Source of the DNA: Tritrichomonas musculus
Taxonomy: Eukaryota; Parabasalia; Tritrichomonadida; Tritrichomonadidae
Assembly (NCBI GenBank): GCA_039105265.1
Contig: JAPFFF010000002.1
Location: 4,092,001-4,156,000, forward strand
Direction: 5' to 3'
DNA: 64,000 nt
Part shown: positions 7,651-17,900 of the stretch, one piece after another
Layout of the letters: every line of letters begins with the position of its first letter
Numbering within the stretch: the first letter of the stretch is position 1
Program-made: the position numbers and the translations under genes
Notes under the pieces: model-generated
The model's input: only the letters and a program-made list of their open reading frames with translations
What the model was told of the DNA's origin: nothing
Databases searched by the model: none

Positions 7651-10600
7651 ATGACTGCAATAATTACAAAACAAAATGCAAAAGATGGAGCATTCACTGG
7701 TGGTGGAGGTGGTATGCCCGATAAAGACTCAGAATTTAAAAACATTCATGTTCACAATGATGCCACTATTGATGGTGACATAATAATGACTTCAACAAAT
7801 CCTCAAAGTTTAACATTAAGACTTGCTGACATTGACGCCTCAGTTTCTTCATACAATCAACAAACCATGAAATTCACTGATGAACTTAATAATCATGAAT
7901 CAAGAATTAAAACATTAGAAGATAAACAAGATGGTGATGATGGTGACTTTTCATTTGAAGATGGTATATATGATTTCATCATTACTTCAGATAAATTAAC
8001 GGAAAATTTAGATCAACCAGATTTAAACACATTATCAATCAAAACTGATTTCGGTGATTATATCGGTGATGTATTCGAAATAGAATTACCTGCATATATG
8101 AAATTACCAAAAGCAATTATAACTAAAACTTCTAAAGAAAACATGTTTAAAAATCCTATCGTTAATATCTCAAATGGAAATTATGAGTTAGTATGGCAAG
8201 AAGATGACGTTGGAGCAAAAATATATATGTCAAATAAAAAAGGTGATACACCATTACAATTATATACATCTGGATTTATGAAAATCAATTATATCGCAAA
8301 TCAAAAAACAAATGTTAGTTGTGAAAATAAAGATTCTAATAAATTAATAAATCTTAGATGTAATACTATTGATGCTGACAATTGCTTTAAATTATATCGT
8401 TCACCATTGCCCGACTTCTATGAAATGAAAGCTTACGGTGTAATAGATGATAAAACAAATCCTTTATATTATGCTGATTGGGGATATGTTCCTGGTAGTC
8501 CTGAATTTGAAGCATTAATTGATGGTCAAACTTTTGAGTTTCACGATGAAGCATTCGGTACTGATTACAAAATGACTAAACAAGGTAATGAATGGGTAGG
8601 TACTAATTACAGCTTCAATATACCCCTGAAATTAACACGTAAAAATCCTGGTTCTCATGAAGTAGCCTTTATATGTATTGCTAAAAATGAAGCTAATAAA
8701 AAAGTATTACACACTTTCGCAGATTATGATAATCAAGGAAACCCATTTGAGTTATTAGTTAATAAAGGAATGTTAGCACCTAAAGATAACTGTAAAATTC
8801 AAACATATAAAGAAGATAATGACGCATGGAGGGTTTACATTTACCCCGTCAAAGATTTTGCTAATTGTACATATTCAGCAACTTTAAACATTAATAATAA
8901 AACTTATGAATTCATTGTTGACTTCGAATATAAATCTTCAGGATTAAATAATTATAAACTTCAATCCGACAATTATTTTGAATTACTTGAATACCATTAT
9001 ACTTCACCTTTGCAAGTCGGAAATCCTCCATATGGTTTAATATTATACATGCCCAAAGATGATAACCTTATTCATACAATTGCTGATGTAAGTTATGAAA
9101 AAGGAATGAATACATTTGAGTTCTTAGCTAATACTAGATATTATACTGTCTCACCACGACCTGAAGCATGCACAACACTTTATACAAACTTTAACATTCA
9201 AACTTCAGGTGTAGTCATAGGTGAGAACATTGAATCCCACGTTTTCGTTTTAAATTCATTAGGAAATACAGTTGATATTGCGGTTAATCAAATATCAGCA
9301 CTTCAAAATTATTGTGCAAAGTTAGAGAAAGAAATTAATGATATGAAAAATAAAACAAATTGGTTTGATATAGTAATGGATGTAGTTCAAATTAGTAACT
9401 TTTGTTTTAACTTTGGTGGATTAATGAAAGTTGGTGCTGAAGGTATATTTGGTGCATTAAAATTAGCGTTTAGTAAAAATGCTGGATCAACTGTTAAAGA
9501 AGTTGCATATGTTGATGAAATAATTGATGATGGAATTGTTTTATCACCTCATGAAGTAGTTGAAGAAAAACCATATGTTGAAACAGAAATTATAATTCCA
9601 GATGAAAGATTATGTTTTAAATATTACTGTGAACATATTGAAACTAATTATAAAATTGATGTTTCATTTATGGTTGATGATATTGGCGAGATGTACCGAA
9701 TTTACAAATATGAGTATAAGGAAAATGGAAGTATTGAATGTTTGAACTCAGATTCTGCAGATATTTCAGCTATTAATTGCGAATTAGTTTATGAATTTCC
9801 ATATCTTTTAATTTATGGAACAAATCAACCATCATTTATTAAAGTCAAATACACCCCAGCAACTAAAAACGATAATGAATTATTATTAGGTGAAACATTA
9901 ACTAATAACCAATTATTAACAGCATCAGCAACTAAAAAATTGATTGAAAATCATAAAAATCATTTAAATGAATCATTCACGAATAAATTAAGTGAAACAT
10001 TAAATAATTATGCAACTGTTCGATATGTTCAAGATAATTATCCGTCATACACATATTTAAACACAAACTTTAAAAATAACAATCAATTGACAAATGCATT
10101 AAATGCTTATGCACTAAAGACTGACATACCATCAATACCAAATGATTTAGTCAATAATGAAACATTAACAAATGCATTAAATGATTATGCATTAAAAACA
10201 GAATTACCAGAGATTCCAAATGATTTAGTTAATGAATCTGCACTGAGTACTGCGTTGACAACAGCTTTGGAACCATATGTAACAAAAGAAGACATATTAT
10301 CAACCGAAAATATAACTCAAGAATTATCAATCACTACCTACTTCGTAAATGGAACAACAAATGATGAAGATAAAAGAACGAATATTGTAAATTTGGATGG
10401 AGATTTATGCAAAATATTAAAGAAATCATCATTAATAGTGAAAGGCTCTTGTAATAATGATGATATTTCAGGAGAATATTTGTATGATAGTGAAGACTCG
10501 GAATATTATTATTACAAAAAAGGCGAAAATACTTTTTCTATATACTTTTTCTATTATGGTGGAACATTCAGATATAATGATAACTATGTTGTCGATCTAG

Positions 10601-12066
10601 AATCAGTATGTTATTCATACAGACCTGAAGTTTATGATGAATATTGTATCCCAAATATGAATCTCATAAAAAATAATTATGCTTTGAAAACGGATATGAC
10701 CCATGCTATTGAGCAAGTGAAAAGCGAAATTCCAGAAATTATTGAGGGGCAAACAACTATTCAATTCAAAATTGAAAATAATACAATTCCTGATTTGGAT
10801 TACGACAAATATCATGAAATGATTGAGCAATATGGACTGGATATTGTTTCATCAAACAATTTTTATACGGCTCATTATGTTCATGTAGATTATTCATACA
10901 ATGACGATCAACCCTCTCAGATAATGCGTATGGAAGGAAGTAATTCTGGTCTTTGGTTTCTGTATGATTGCCATGAATTAATAAATCCAGGAACTGGTGA
11001 AACACCGGAAATTTTATCATGTTCAATAACCAAAAATATCGAACCAACAGACAAAAACGCTTTTTCGTCAAGATATGTGTCGAATACTTTTGCTTTGAAA
11101 ACGGATATCCCTGAGATACCCACAGATTTTGTTAATGAATCTGCATTGGCAACAGCTTTGGAACCGTACGCGAAGCTTGCGAACTTAAGTGAGTATGCTA
11201 AAACCAAGGACTTGCCAGATATGGTCCAATATGAAACAAAAACAACAGCAGAAGGTAAATATGCATTGAAAGCAGATATATCAAAAGAGTATTTCACTGA
11301 TAGTAGTGGAGAGGTTTATATCAAAGACCCAAACAACATCCTGACATTGGGTGGAGCAAATCAGACATGTAGTGATGCACCTCTCATGGTCATGAAACCA
11401 AATCATTCTCGAAATACAAGAATATTGAGCATTGGCAATCAACTTGATAGTTCGAAGGAAAGATGGTTAGATTTTGATATTAATGTAAAAAGTGATGAAG
11501 CGACCATCAAATACAATGAAATATCAGCATTGAAAATTACTCAATCAAAAGTTTGTATTATGAATGCATATGATATGGACGGCAATGCCTATGCTAAAAT
11601 CAATTCCAACACAACTATTACTCATTACTGTCCAATTGAGGAATCAATGAATTCAATAAATGATTTTGTAATTGGTGCACCAGTATATATGACAGGTAAG
11701 GTTTACAAACAAGTTAAGAATGAAAGGCTTTGCCCAGGACAGAGTCCATGGATACCATCAACTGAAAATGACACAACGGATTGTATTTGTTCAGTAAAGA
11801 CTAATGGAAAATGGAATGAATATGTTGGAATTTGTGTGAGAATTGATGAAGTTAATAAATGTGTAACATTTGCTTCAGGAGGTGATTATTTAGTTAAAGT
11901 TACAGATACGTCATGTTATGGAATTGGGGATGAAGTTTTTATTGATGAAGGTGAATTGAAAACTCTTACTGGTCAAACAGCAATTACATCAAAAATACAC
12001 CGAACAACGGTGGGCGTGATTACTGCAAAAATAAATGATACAATGTTAGCTGTATTTAAAACATAA
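7651..12066 (+). CDS. Giant tail-fibre-like Polinton protein, 1471 aa
   Basis: Residues 1-90 include a Gly-rich start (GGGGGMPDKDSEFKNI) and a short coiled coil (NNHESRIKTLEDKQ). The middle holds long beta-rich segments and one hydrophobic stretch near residues 575-610. Around residues 770-880 and 1145-1210 there are repeated modules of the type YALKTDIPxIPNDLVN and ExLTNALNDYALKT, the hallmark of trimeric phage tail fibres and other stalk proteins. The last 270 residues (GEVYIKDPNNILTLGG onward) look like a terminal receptor-binding or chaperone-like head. I infer an attachment protein displayed on a particle. It ends 1 base before the convergent gene's stop. Confidence 0.75.
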   Translation: MTAIITKQNAKDGAFTGGGGGMPDKDSEFKNIHVHNDATIDGDIIMTSTNPQSLTLRLADIDASVSSYNQQTMKFTDELNNHESRIKTLEDKQDGDDGDFSFEDGIYDFIITSDKLTENLDQPDLNTLSIKTDFGDYIGDVFEIELPAYMKLPKAIITKTSKENMFKNPIVNISNGNYELVWQEDDVGAKIYMSNKKGDTPLQLYTSGFMKINYIANQKTNVSCENKDSNKLINLRCNTIDADNCFKLYRSPLPDFYEMKAYGVIDDKTNPLYYADWGYVPGSPEFEALIDGQTFEFHDEAFGTDYKMTKQGNEWVGTNYSFNIPLKLTRKNPGSHEVAFICIAKNEANKKVLHTFADYDNQGNPFELLVNKGMLAPKDNCKIQTYKEDNDAWRVYIYPVKDFANCTYSATLNINNKTYEFIVDFEYKSSGLNNYKLQSDNYFELLEYHYTSPLQVGNPPYGLILYMPKDDNLIHTIADVSYEKGMNTFEFLANTRYYTVSPRPEACTTLYTNFNIQTSGVVIGENIESHVFVLNSLGNTVDIAVNQISALQNYCAKLEKEINDMKNKTNWFDIVMDVVQISNFCFNFGGLMKVGAEGIFGALKLAFSKNAGSTVKEVAYVDEIIDDGIVLSPHEVVEEKPYVETEIIIPDERLCFKYYCEHIETNYKIDVSFMVDDIGEMYRIYKYEYKENGSIECLNSDSADISAINCELVYEFPYLLIYGTNQPSFIKVKYTPATKNDNELLLGETLTNNQLLTASATKKLIENHKNHLNESFTNKLSETLNNYATVRYVQDNYPSYTYLNTNFKNNNQLTNALNAYALKTDIPSIPNDLVNNETLTNALNDYALKTELPEIPNDLVNESALSTALTTALEPYVTKEDILSTENITQELSITTYFVNGTTNDEDKRTNIVNLDGDLCKILKKSSLIVKGSCNNDDISGEYLYDSEDSEYYYYKKGENTFSIYFFYYGGTFRYNDNYVVDLESVCYSYRPEVYDEYCIPNMNLIKNNYALKTDMTHAIEQVKSEIPEIIEGQTTIQFKIENNTIPDLDYDKYHEMIEQYGLDIVSSNNFYTAHYVHVDYSYNDDQPSQIMRMEGSNSGLWFLYDCHELINPGTGETPEILSCSITKNIEPTDKNAFSSRYVSNTFALKTDIPEIPTDFVNESALATALEPYAKLANLSEYAKTKDLPDMVQYETKTTAEGKYALKADISKEYFTDSSGEVYIKDPNNILTLGGANQTCSDAPLMVMKPNHSRNTRILSIGNQLDSSKERWLDFDINVKSDEATIKYNEISALKITQSKVCIMNAYDMDGNAYAKINSNTTITHYCPIEESMNSINDFVIGAPVYMTGKVYKQVKNERLCPGQSPWIPSTENDTTDCICSVKTNGKWNEYVGICVRIDEVNKCVTFASGGDYLVKVTDTSCYGIGDEVFIDEGELKTLTGQTAITSKIHRTTVGVITAKINDTMLAVFKT
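11724..11740. repeat. Dispersed 17-base GC-rich repeat, copy 2 (inverted)
   Basis: AAGGCTTTGCCCAGGAC is the exact reverse complement of 12976-12992 and has one mismatch to the complement of 3998-4014. It lies within the fibre-like gene, in a different reading frame from the other copies. Confidence 0.6.
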
Positions 12067-12067
12067 A

Positions 12068-12709
12068 TTAGCATACCATTTTCAAACTAATTCCATATTT
12101 AACAAATTCACTATAAATGTTATTGTAATCATATTTAAGCTCACTAGTTTTGCCATCTTTAGTAACCAATATTTTTGAAACATAAATGATTTTACCTGAT
12201 TTTGCGGTACATCCAGAACATCCAATATCTTCATTAAGTACTAAATCAACTTTCTCACAATCAGTTAATAACTTTATCATGTTCATTAATAACTTACTTT
12301 CACAAACAACGTAAGCATTTATTTTTAACGGGTTTGATTCATACATTTCAACTAACATTTGTAGAAATTGGTTTTTCTTTTCTAAATCCTCAATTTCATT
12401 TCCTAAATCTGCAATACCTCTGTCTCGAGTTAATGGGAAATTGCTGTTTGTTGGAGGTTGAGATTGATAGCTCAAATCCTCCGTCGTCGGAATATATAAA
12501 GTTTGACCAACCGGTGGAATATCCGAAGGTTGGTTCACTTGAGTAAAATTTACGTTTGGATTTAATGGTGGAACATTAGGATATAACGGAACGGTTTGAG
12601 GTCGTGGTTTAGTTGATGGTTTAATGTTAATGTTAACATTTGTGTTTTGTTCTTGCTTAATAGTATTATCGGTTTCACTACTTAATATTCTTGCTTGCTT
12701 TAATGTCAT
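12068..12709 (-). CDS. Polinton orphan protein, 213 aa, Pro/Asn-rich N-terminus
   Basis: Residues 1-90 are low-complexity and rich in Pro, Asn, Gln and Thr (for example VPLYPNVPPLNPNVNF). A short coiled coil follows (IADLGNEIEDLEKKNQFLQ). The C-terminal 100 residues form a compact domain with a CSGC cysteine pair and a basic/hydrophobic end. No family recognised. The disordered arm plus compact head suggests a scaffold or minor virion protein (inference). It is convergent with the fibre gene, with one base between the stops. Confidence 0.6.
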   Translation of the reverse strand: MTLKQARILSSETDNTIKQEQNTNVNINIKPSTKPRPQTVPLYPNVPPLNPNVNFTQVNQPSDIPPVGQTLYIPTTEDLSYQSQPPTNSNFPLTRDRGIADLGNEIEDLEKKNQFLQMLVEMYESNPLKINAYVVCESKLLMNMIKLLTDCEKVDLVLNEDIGCSGCTAKSGKIIYVSKILVTKDGKTSELKYDYNNIYSEFVKYGISLKMVC

Positions 12710-12761
12710 ATTTAGTTTTAAATAAAAATATTAAATCATAATTTTAATCTTAATTTAAAAA

Positions 12762-13013
12762 ATGGCATTTGGTAGTTGGTTTAAAAAGTTAGCGGGTAAA
12801 GTTAAAGAAGCAGCTAAAGATTTCGCTGATGGCTTCAAATTTGGATGGAATAAAACAAAATCAATAATGGAAAAGTTACCTGTTGTTGGTAATGTTGCAA
12901 AAATATTACCTAAATTTGATAATTCAAATAATCCAGCAATTGAATATTTCGGTAGTGATGGGTTCTATGGACGTAGTCCTGGGCAAAGCCTTGTTAAAGA
13001 TAAAGGTTCTTAA
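12762..13013 (+). CDS. Small Polinton protein with MAFGSWFK N-terminus (83 aa)
   Basis: It starts MAFGSWFKKLAGKVKEAAKDF, a strongly amphipathic, Lys-rich helix with the same first eight residues as the protein at 4455-4775. The rest is different: a short hydrophobic patch (LPVVGNVAKILP) and a Gly/Ser/Tyr-rich end. The shared start suggests a common membrane-active or packaging function, by analogy with adenovirus-like minor proteins (inference). Its last 20 bases overlap the end of a convergent gene and it contains the third copy of the 17-base repeat. Confidence 0.65.
   Translation: MAFGSWFKKLAGKVKEAAKDFADGFKFGWNKTKSIMEKLPVVGNVAKILPKFDNSNNPAIEYFGSDGFYGRSPGQSLVKDKGS
12976..12992. repeat. Dispersed 17-base GC-rich repeat, copy 3
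   Basis: GTCCTGGGCAAAGCCTT. Exact inverted match to 11724-11740 and one mismatch to 3998-4014. Located near the 3' end of the 83-aa gene. Confidence 0.6.
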
Positions 13014-13224
13014 CGGCTCTGTTTAATAATGCTCTAACTTTCATACACTGATCATATTTATTTTGAATTCTTGCACGACTAAGTTTTCCTTTCTCCGTTG
13101 TTGGTTCAGGTTGACTTAATACTTTTCTATAATATTGAAGACGTGAATTTATGAGTTTCAACGTTGGAGTAGCAAATGTTTTACGTTCATGTCGTTGTTT
13201 AAGGGGTGGTAAGGTTTGAGACAT
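12994..13224 (-). CDS. Small basic Polinton protein, 76 aa
   Basis: The product is very basic (many Arg and Lys: LKQRHERKTF, KGKLSRARIQNKYDQ) and helical, like a DNA-binding or core protein. No family recognised. It overlaps the end of the 83-aa gene tail to tail by 20 bases. Its start is preceded by an AT-rich leader ending AATAAAAATATG, very like those of the polymerase and 160-aa genes, which supports expression in the same class. Confidence 0.55.
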   Translation of the reverse strand: MSQTLPPLKQRHERKTFATPTLKLINSRLQYYRKVLSQPEPTTEKGKLSRARIQNKYDQCMKVRALLNRAVKNLYL

Positions 13225-13327
13225 ATTTTTATTATGTGATAAAAAATTAAAAAATTAAAAATAAACTAAATAATTATTTTTACATTCATGAAATCATCAA
13301 ATATCTTTAATTTAATTTATTTTAAAC

Positions 13328-14959
13328 ATGACTGAAACATTATTTAATAACACAGATGGAATAATTTCATATGTGACAAGTAAGATAGAAAAGTATGAAC
13401 CGAATAGATTTGAGGAACAAGTGAAATATTATATAAATCATTATTGTGAAAAATATTTGAAAGTGAAAATTCCAGCTCAACATATAAACAATTTCTATAT
13501 AATTCATTACTTAACCATTCGTGATATAGTAAAGGATGAAGAACGTAGACGTGAAGTAGAAATGGAACGTAAACGAATGGCAGATTATGAAGAAGCAGTG
13601 AGAATAGCAAGAGAGGATTTAATGAGTAAAGTATATAAAAACCAAAATGAAACAGGTGAAAGTGCGGCATATAATTTAAAATCATTTCGACCATTACTCG
13701 AAGAAGATAAACAGAAAATATATTTGGAGTATAAGAAAGCATGGGATGAAGCACACCCAAAGAAAGAAAAACCCAAGGAGAAATCATTTAAGGAAAGGTT
13801 GGATGAATACGTAATTTTACATAATGGAGATAATGAACTTTTAACATTTGAGGATTTTGAAAAGTTGACAGCAGGATGGAAGAAGAGAGGTAAAAAATCT
13901 TTAGAATCATGGTATAAAGAATATCAGGATAAATATTTTCAACAACCAGGGGCAACAATAGAAATACCAAATGTAGAATTAACGGGATTATTTGGATTTA
14001 AAGGTAAAGAAAAAATTAGAGCTTTAAAATTACTTAATCCAGAACTGAAAGAAGAAAAGGGAAAAATACCTTCATCATTTCCATTAAAAGAAAATATAAA
14101 ACGTTTTCAATTACATAGAGTTGCAGAAAGAAACACATGGATGATTGATTTAATGGAAATATATATTAAGAAAAAACAACCTTTAAAATATTTAATTGCA
14201 ATTAATGTGAACACTAAATATTTATATGCACAAATTTTGAATGTGATGCTTTCAAAAACAGAATTTAGTAAAGATGAATTAAAAGCGACAATGTCATATT
14301 TACGAGCATTACAAAAATTAATTGATAAAGGGATGAAGGTAGAACATTTAATCGGCGATGGTGAAGGTGCGTTTAATTCAAAATTGGCGCGTGAATCATT
14401 TTATAATTCACGAGGAATTGATTTTAAACCAGTAGCTAGACAACCTAAAGGTGCTTATCCTGATTTTATGAAATATGAACAGAAGAAAGCAAAGAAAACA
14501 GAACCTTTACATTCAAGTTTAGGAATTGTTGATAGAGTAATTAGAACCATTAGAGATATGGCGTATAATATGAATATTGGTATTATTAATCCTGAAGTAA
14601 TGGATGAAATCGTAAATCAATACAATAACGCTCCACATAGAGGATTGAGTAAATGGGCAGGTTTTAGTGTAACGCCAAAAATGGTAAATGATGATCCAGA
14701 ACTTGAAAATTATATTGTGAGGAGGATATTACAAGCTAACTGGGAAATTAAAAATAATGCAAGTTTTAATATTAATGATGGCGTAAATGTTAAAGTTTAT
14801 AATATGACTGATAACAAAATGAAAAGAAGGTCGGTAATAAGACCAGGAGAGTTTAAAGTTATTGGTAAAAAGAATGGATTATATGAAGTTGAAGGAAAAC
14901 TTAATGGTGTAAGTGGTGAACCTCAATTATTACCAAGATATTTATTAGATCCTATTTAA
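13328..14959 (+). CDS. Polinton integrase (retroviral-type, rve family)
   Basis: The 543-residue protein has a Lys/Glu-rich, helical N-terminal half, then the catalytic core. The first acidic residue is in TWMIDLMEIY near residue 277, and the second is in LIGDGEGAFNS near residue 345. The third conserved block is PLHSSLGIVDRVIRTIRD. The segment NNAPHRGLSKWAGFSVTP matches the end of the core as in c-integrases. A small beta-rich C-terminal domain (DGVNVKVYN ... KRRSVIRPGEF) resembles the chromodomain/SH3-like end. It inserts the element into host DNA. The 3' end overlaps the polymerase gene's end by 8 bases on the opposite strand. Confidence 0.9.
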   Translation: MTETLFNNTDGIISYVTSKIEKYEPNRFEEQVKYYINHYCEKYLKVKIPAQHINNFYIIHYLTIRDIVKDEERRREVEMERKRMADYEEAVRIAREDLMSKVYKNQNETGESAAYNLKSFRPLLEEDKQKIYLEYKKAWDEAHPKKEKPKEKSFKERLDEYVILHNGDNELLTFEDFEKLTAGWKKRGKKSLESWYKEYQDKYFQQPGATIEIPNVELTGLFGFKGKEKIRALKLLNPELKEEKGKIPSSFPLKENIKRFQLHRVAERNTWMIDLMEIYIKKKQPLKYLIAINVNTKYLYAQILNVMLSKTEFSKDELKATMSYLRALQKLIDKGMKVEHLIGDGEGAFNSKLARESFYNSRGIDFKPVARQPKGAYPDFMKYEQKKAKKTEPLHSSLGIVDRVIRTIRDMAYNMNIGIINPEVMDEIVNQYNNAPHRGLSKWAGFSVTPKMVNDDPELENYIVRRILQANWEIKNNASFNINDGVNVKVYNMTDNKMKRRSVIRPGEFKVIGKKNGLYEVEGKLNGVSGEPQLLPRYLLDPI

Positions 14960-17900
14960 AATAATTTTCAATGTTTCCTTCTTCATAAGTTGTTTTTATT
15001 TTACGTTCAAATTTCTTTAAAGTTGATACTGTCATATTTTTGTTCATTGAAAAGCATGGTTGTCCTTTCGTTAAATCAAACGTTTGTGTGTTTCCATTAA
15101 ATAAGGATTCATATAATTTCATGGGGTCATTACCAAATTCTTTGTAGGCGTATTTAATAGAATTTTGCGTCAAACCTTTTCCTCGGATCATATAATCAAT
15201 TTCTCCCGTTGAATCTTGCAATTTGTCAATGTACATTTTCTTCATTAGAAAATATGACTCAATAGATTTTGGCATTTCATCATGACCATTAATAGTTGGA
15301 AAGTCACTGTGAAATTGACCCAAATTAGAACCAATTAATTCACGATTATATTTTTCTTTAAAACCATTAACAAGCCGTGGTAAATCATCAACTTCAATGT
15401 GCATTGAATCAGTATCTTGGTAATAAATGTGGCATCCTAAATCATAAGCTAAACACATTACTTCATTCATAATTCGTTTTGACATAGAAAGAACTTGAAT
15501 ACCAAGAAGTGAAAAGTTAAAATGATTTTCTATTTGTTTAATAACTTTTACAGCGTGAATTGGTGTCTTTCTACCCTCAATTAATGTGTCTTCAATAATT
15601 TTATTATAGTTTTTGATCCAATATTTCTCAAAATCGTCTTCATTCATATATTTAATATCTTTATCAACTGGTTTCTCAATAGTTTTACCGTAACATGAAT
15701 TCATAATTAATTTATATAATTGTTGTAGTGGGTTATGTTGCTTCTTATATTCAAGTCTTTTATTAAATATTTTCTTAATTTCTTTTTGGATTGTATAATC
15801 ACGTTTGCCTGCCCAATAATAACCGCGGATGAATTCAAACTCTATTTTTTGAAATTCGATTAGGTCTTCTAATGATATATTATCGACAATTATATTTAAT
15901 GTTTCACCTTCTTTTAAGTTATCGTCATTAAGATTTAATCCGTTTACTTTACGAACAATGAGAGGGAATGGATAATGTTTATTAACTTTAGTAATTTTGA
16001 TTTCGACAATGTAAGCACCTTGTTTTGAAAGGAATTCAAGGTTTAATTGTTCAGGTTTGATAACTTCAGGTCTACCTTCAACGGTATATAAACGTGCCAT
16101 TGCTGAAGGATATAATGATACAGCGTCGAAATCACAAAGTAGTTTTAATATATGCCATTTTTTATTGTAAGCAGTCATGCAACGTCCTCCATAAACAGCT
16201 TTTGAGCAAAACTTACGAACATGACCACCTAATTTATAAAGGTTACCATTAGGATAATAAACACGTTGATTAAATACTTCATTAGCGAGAGAAGAAATGG
16301 AAATGAAATTAAAAGGGTCAATACTGAAATCTTTAATAAATCCATTTCTGAATTCATTAAATCCAAGTCTAAGGATGTTTACATCTTGTTTACAATAAAA
16401 TTCTGCATATGACCACATGTCGAAATGGTTTTCATCAATTCTACATTTAGGGATTTTATCAATGTTTGATTTAAATAATTCATAATCATCTGTTGTCCAT
16501 TTTTGATCTTCATTTAAGCCTGCATCATTAATTACTCCTTTGTTGGTATTTAATCTTTCAAGTGTGTAATATTTGTATGGGAAAATTTCTTTTTGAACAT
16601 TAATGCCCAAATTAAACATAGAAGGTAATTGTGAAAGTTTACAATTCAACATTGGCAATGAATCTTTAAAGAAAATCTTTTTATCGTTATATTCAACCTT
16701 TGCCTGCATTAATTTTGTTCCTTTAATTATAGTATTTTTGATATTAACTAATGATGCAAACATTCGAAAATCATATGCTAAATTGTGGAAATAAACGACC
16801 GCATGATCAGGTAAGAAATCAAGAAATTGTTTATTACATGTTTTACCTTTAAAGCATTCATTAATTTTTCCATTTTGTGATTGAAGAACACACATAAATG
16901 GTTTATGAATATTACCTGAAACGTCAGCTTCAAAGTCAGCGTACCAATAAGTAGGGTCAGTTTTGTTTTCGCTTTCTTTAACAATTTTTGGAGCTATTAA
17001 TTTTGTGCAATATTCAGGTTCATATTCTAAATTAATATTTGTTAAATCTTTATCAAATTCATGATAGAAAACTGTTTTTAATATTCGATATTGTCCATAA
17101 GTGATTGGATTAAAATATCCCTGCTTCATTAATTCACGGACTAAATTTGATGATGAAATATAATATCTGGTTTTCCTCCAATGGTCACTATTATATTCTT
17201 TATCGAATTTATCCTCGGTACATTCAATTAAATGTTTAATATAATAAGTACTAAATGGTGTTTTCTCTTCTATGAAATAATGGTCTTCATAAACGTTAAA
17301 TGTATGGGTTCGTTGAGGTTCAGCATCTTTGACTCCCAAATATGATTTACGGACTTTGTTTTTGCATTGTTGAACCGTTGTCTTTTTATTTTTTCTATCG
17401 CTGCTGTCATCAATATATGATAATTTAATATGAATCTTAAACTCTTGACATATTTTTTCAATTGAACCTTGGGATAAATACCTATTATTAATTCTTAATC
17501 GTATTTGATTTAAAATATCATCTGAATAATAACCTGTTTGTTTGAGAGCATAAACGAAGCAGCAATCATCCAATTCTTCACGTTGTTTAGCTGTTTTGGT
17601 AATTTTTGCTGGAATTTCAATGGTTTCATATTCTAAATCACCAGTTAAATTATCATAATAACTCCGAGTGAATTCTTTTGCTTCTTCAAGAACATTTACT
17701 TTTTCATCCACTAATGAATCAAATATTTGAAGACGTTTTAAATACTCAATAACTTTTTTAGGTACTTTATCATTAGCTATATAGTTAAAGAATGAACCAC
17801 CGACATCTTTACGAACCCTATCTTTATGTAAATATTTTGAAAATCTTAATGATGAAAATAATGACCAATCAGGTAATTCAGCATTGTCGCCACTATTGAA

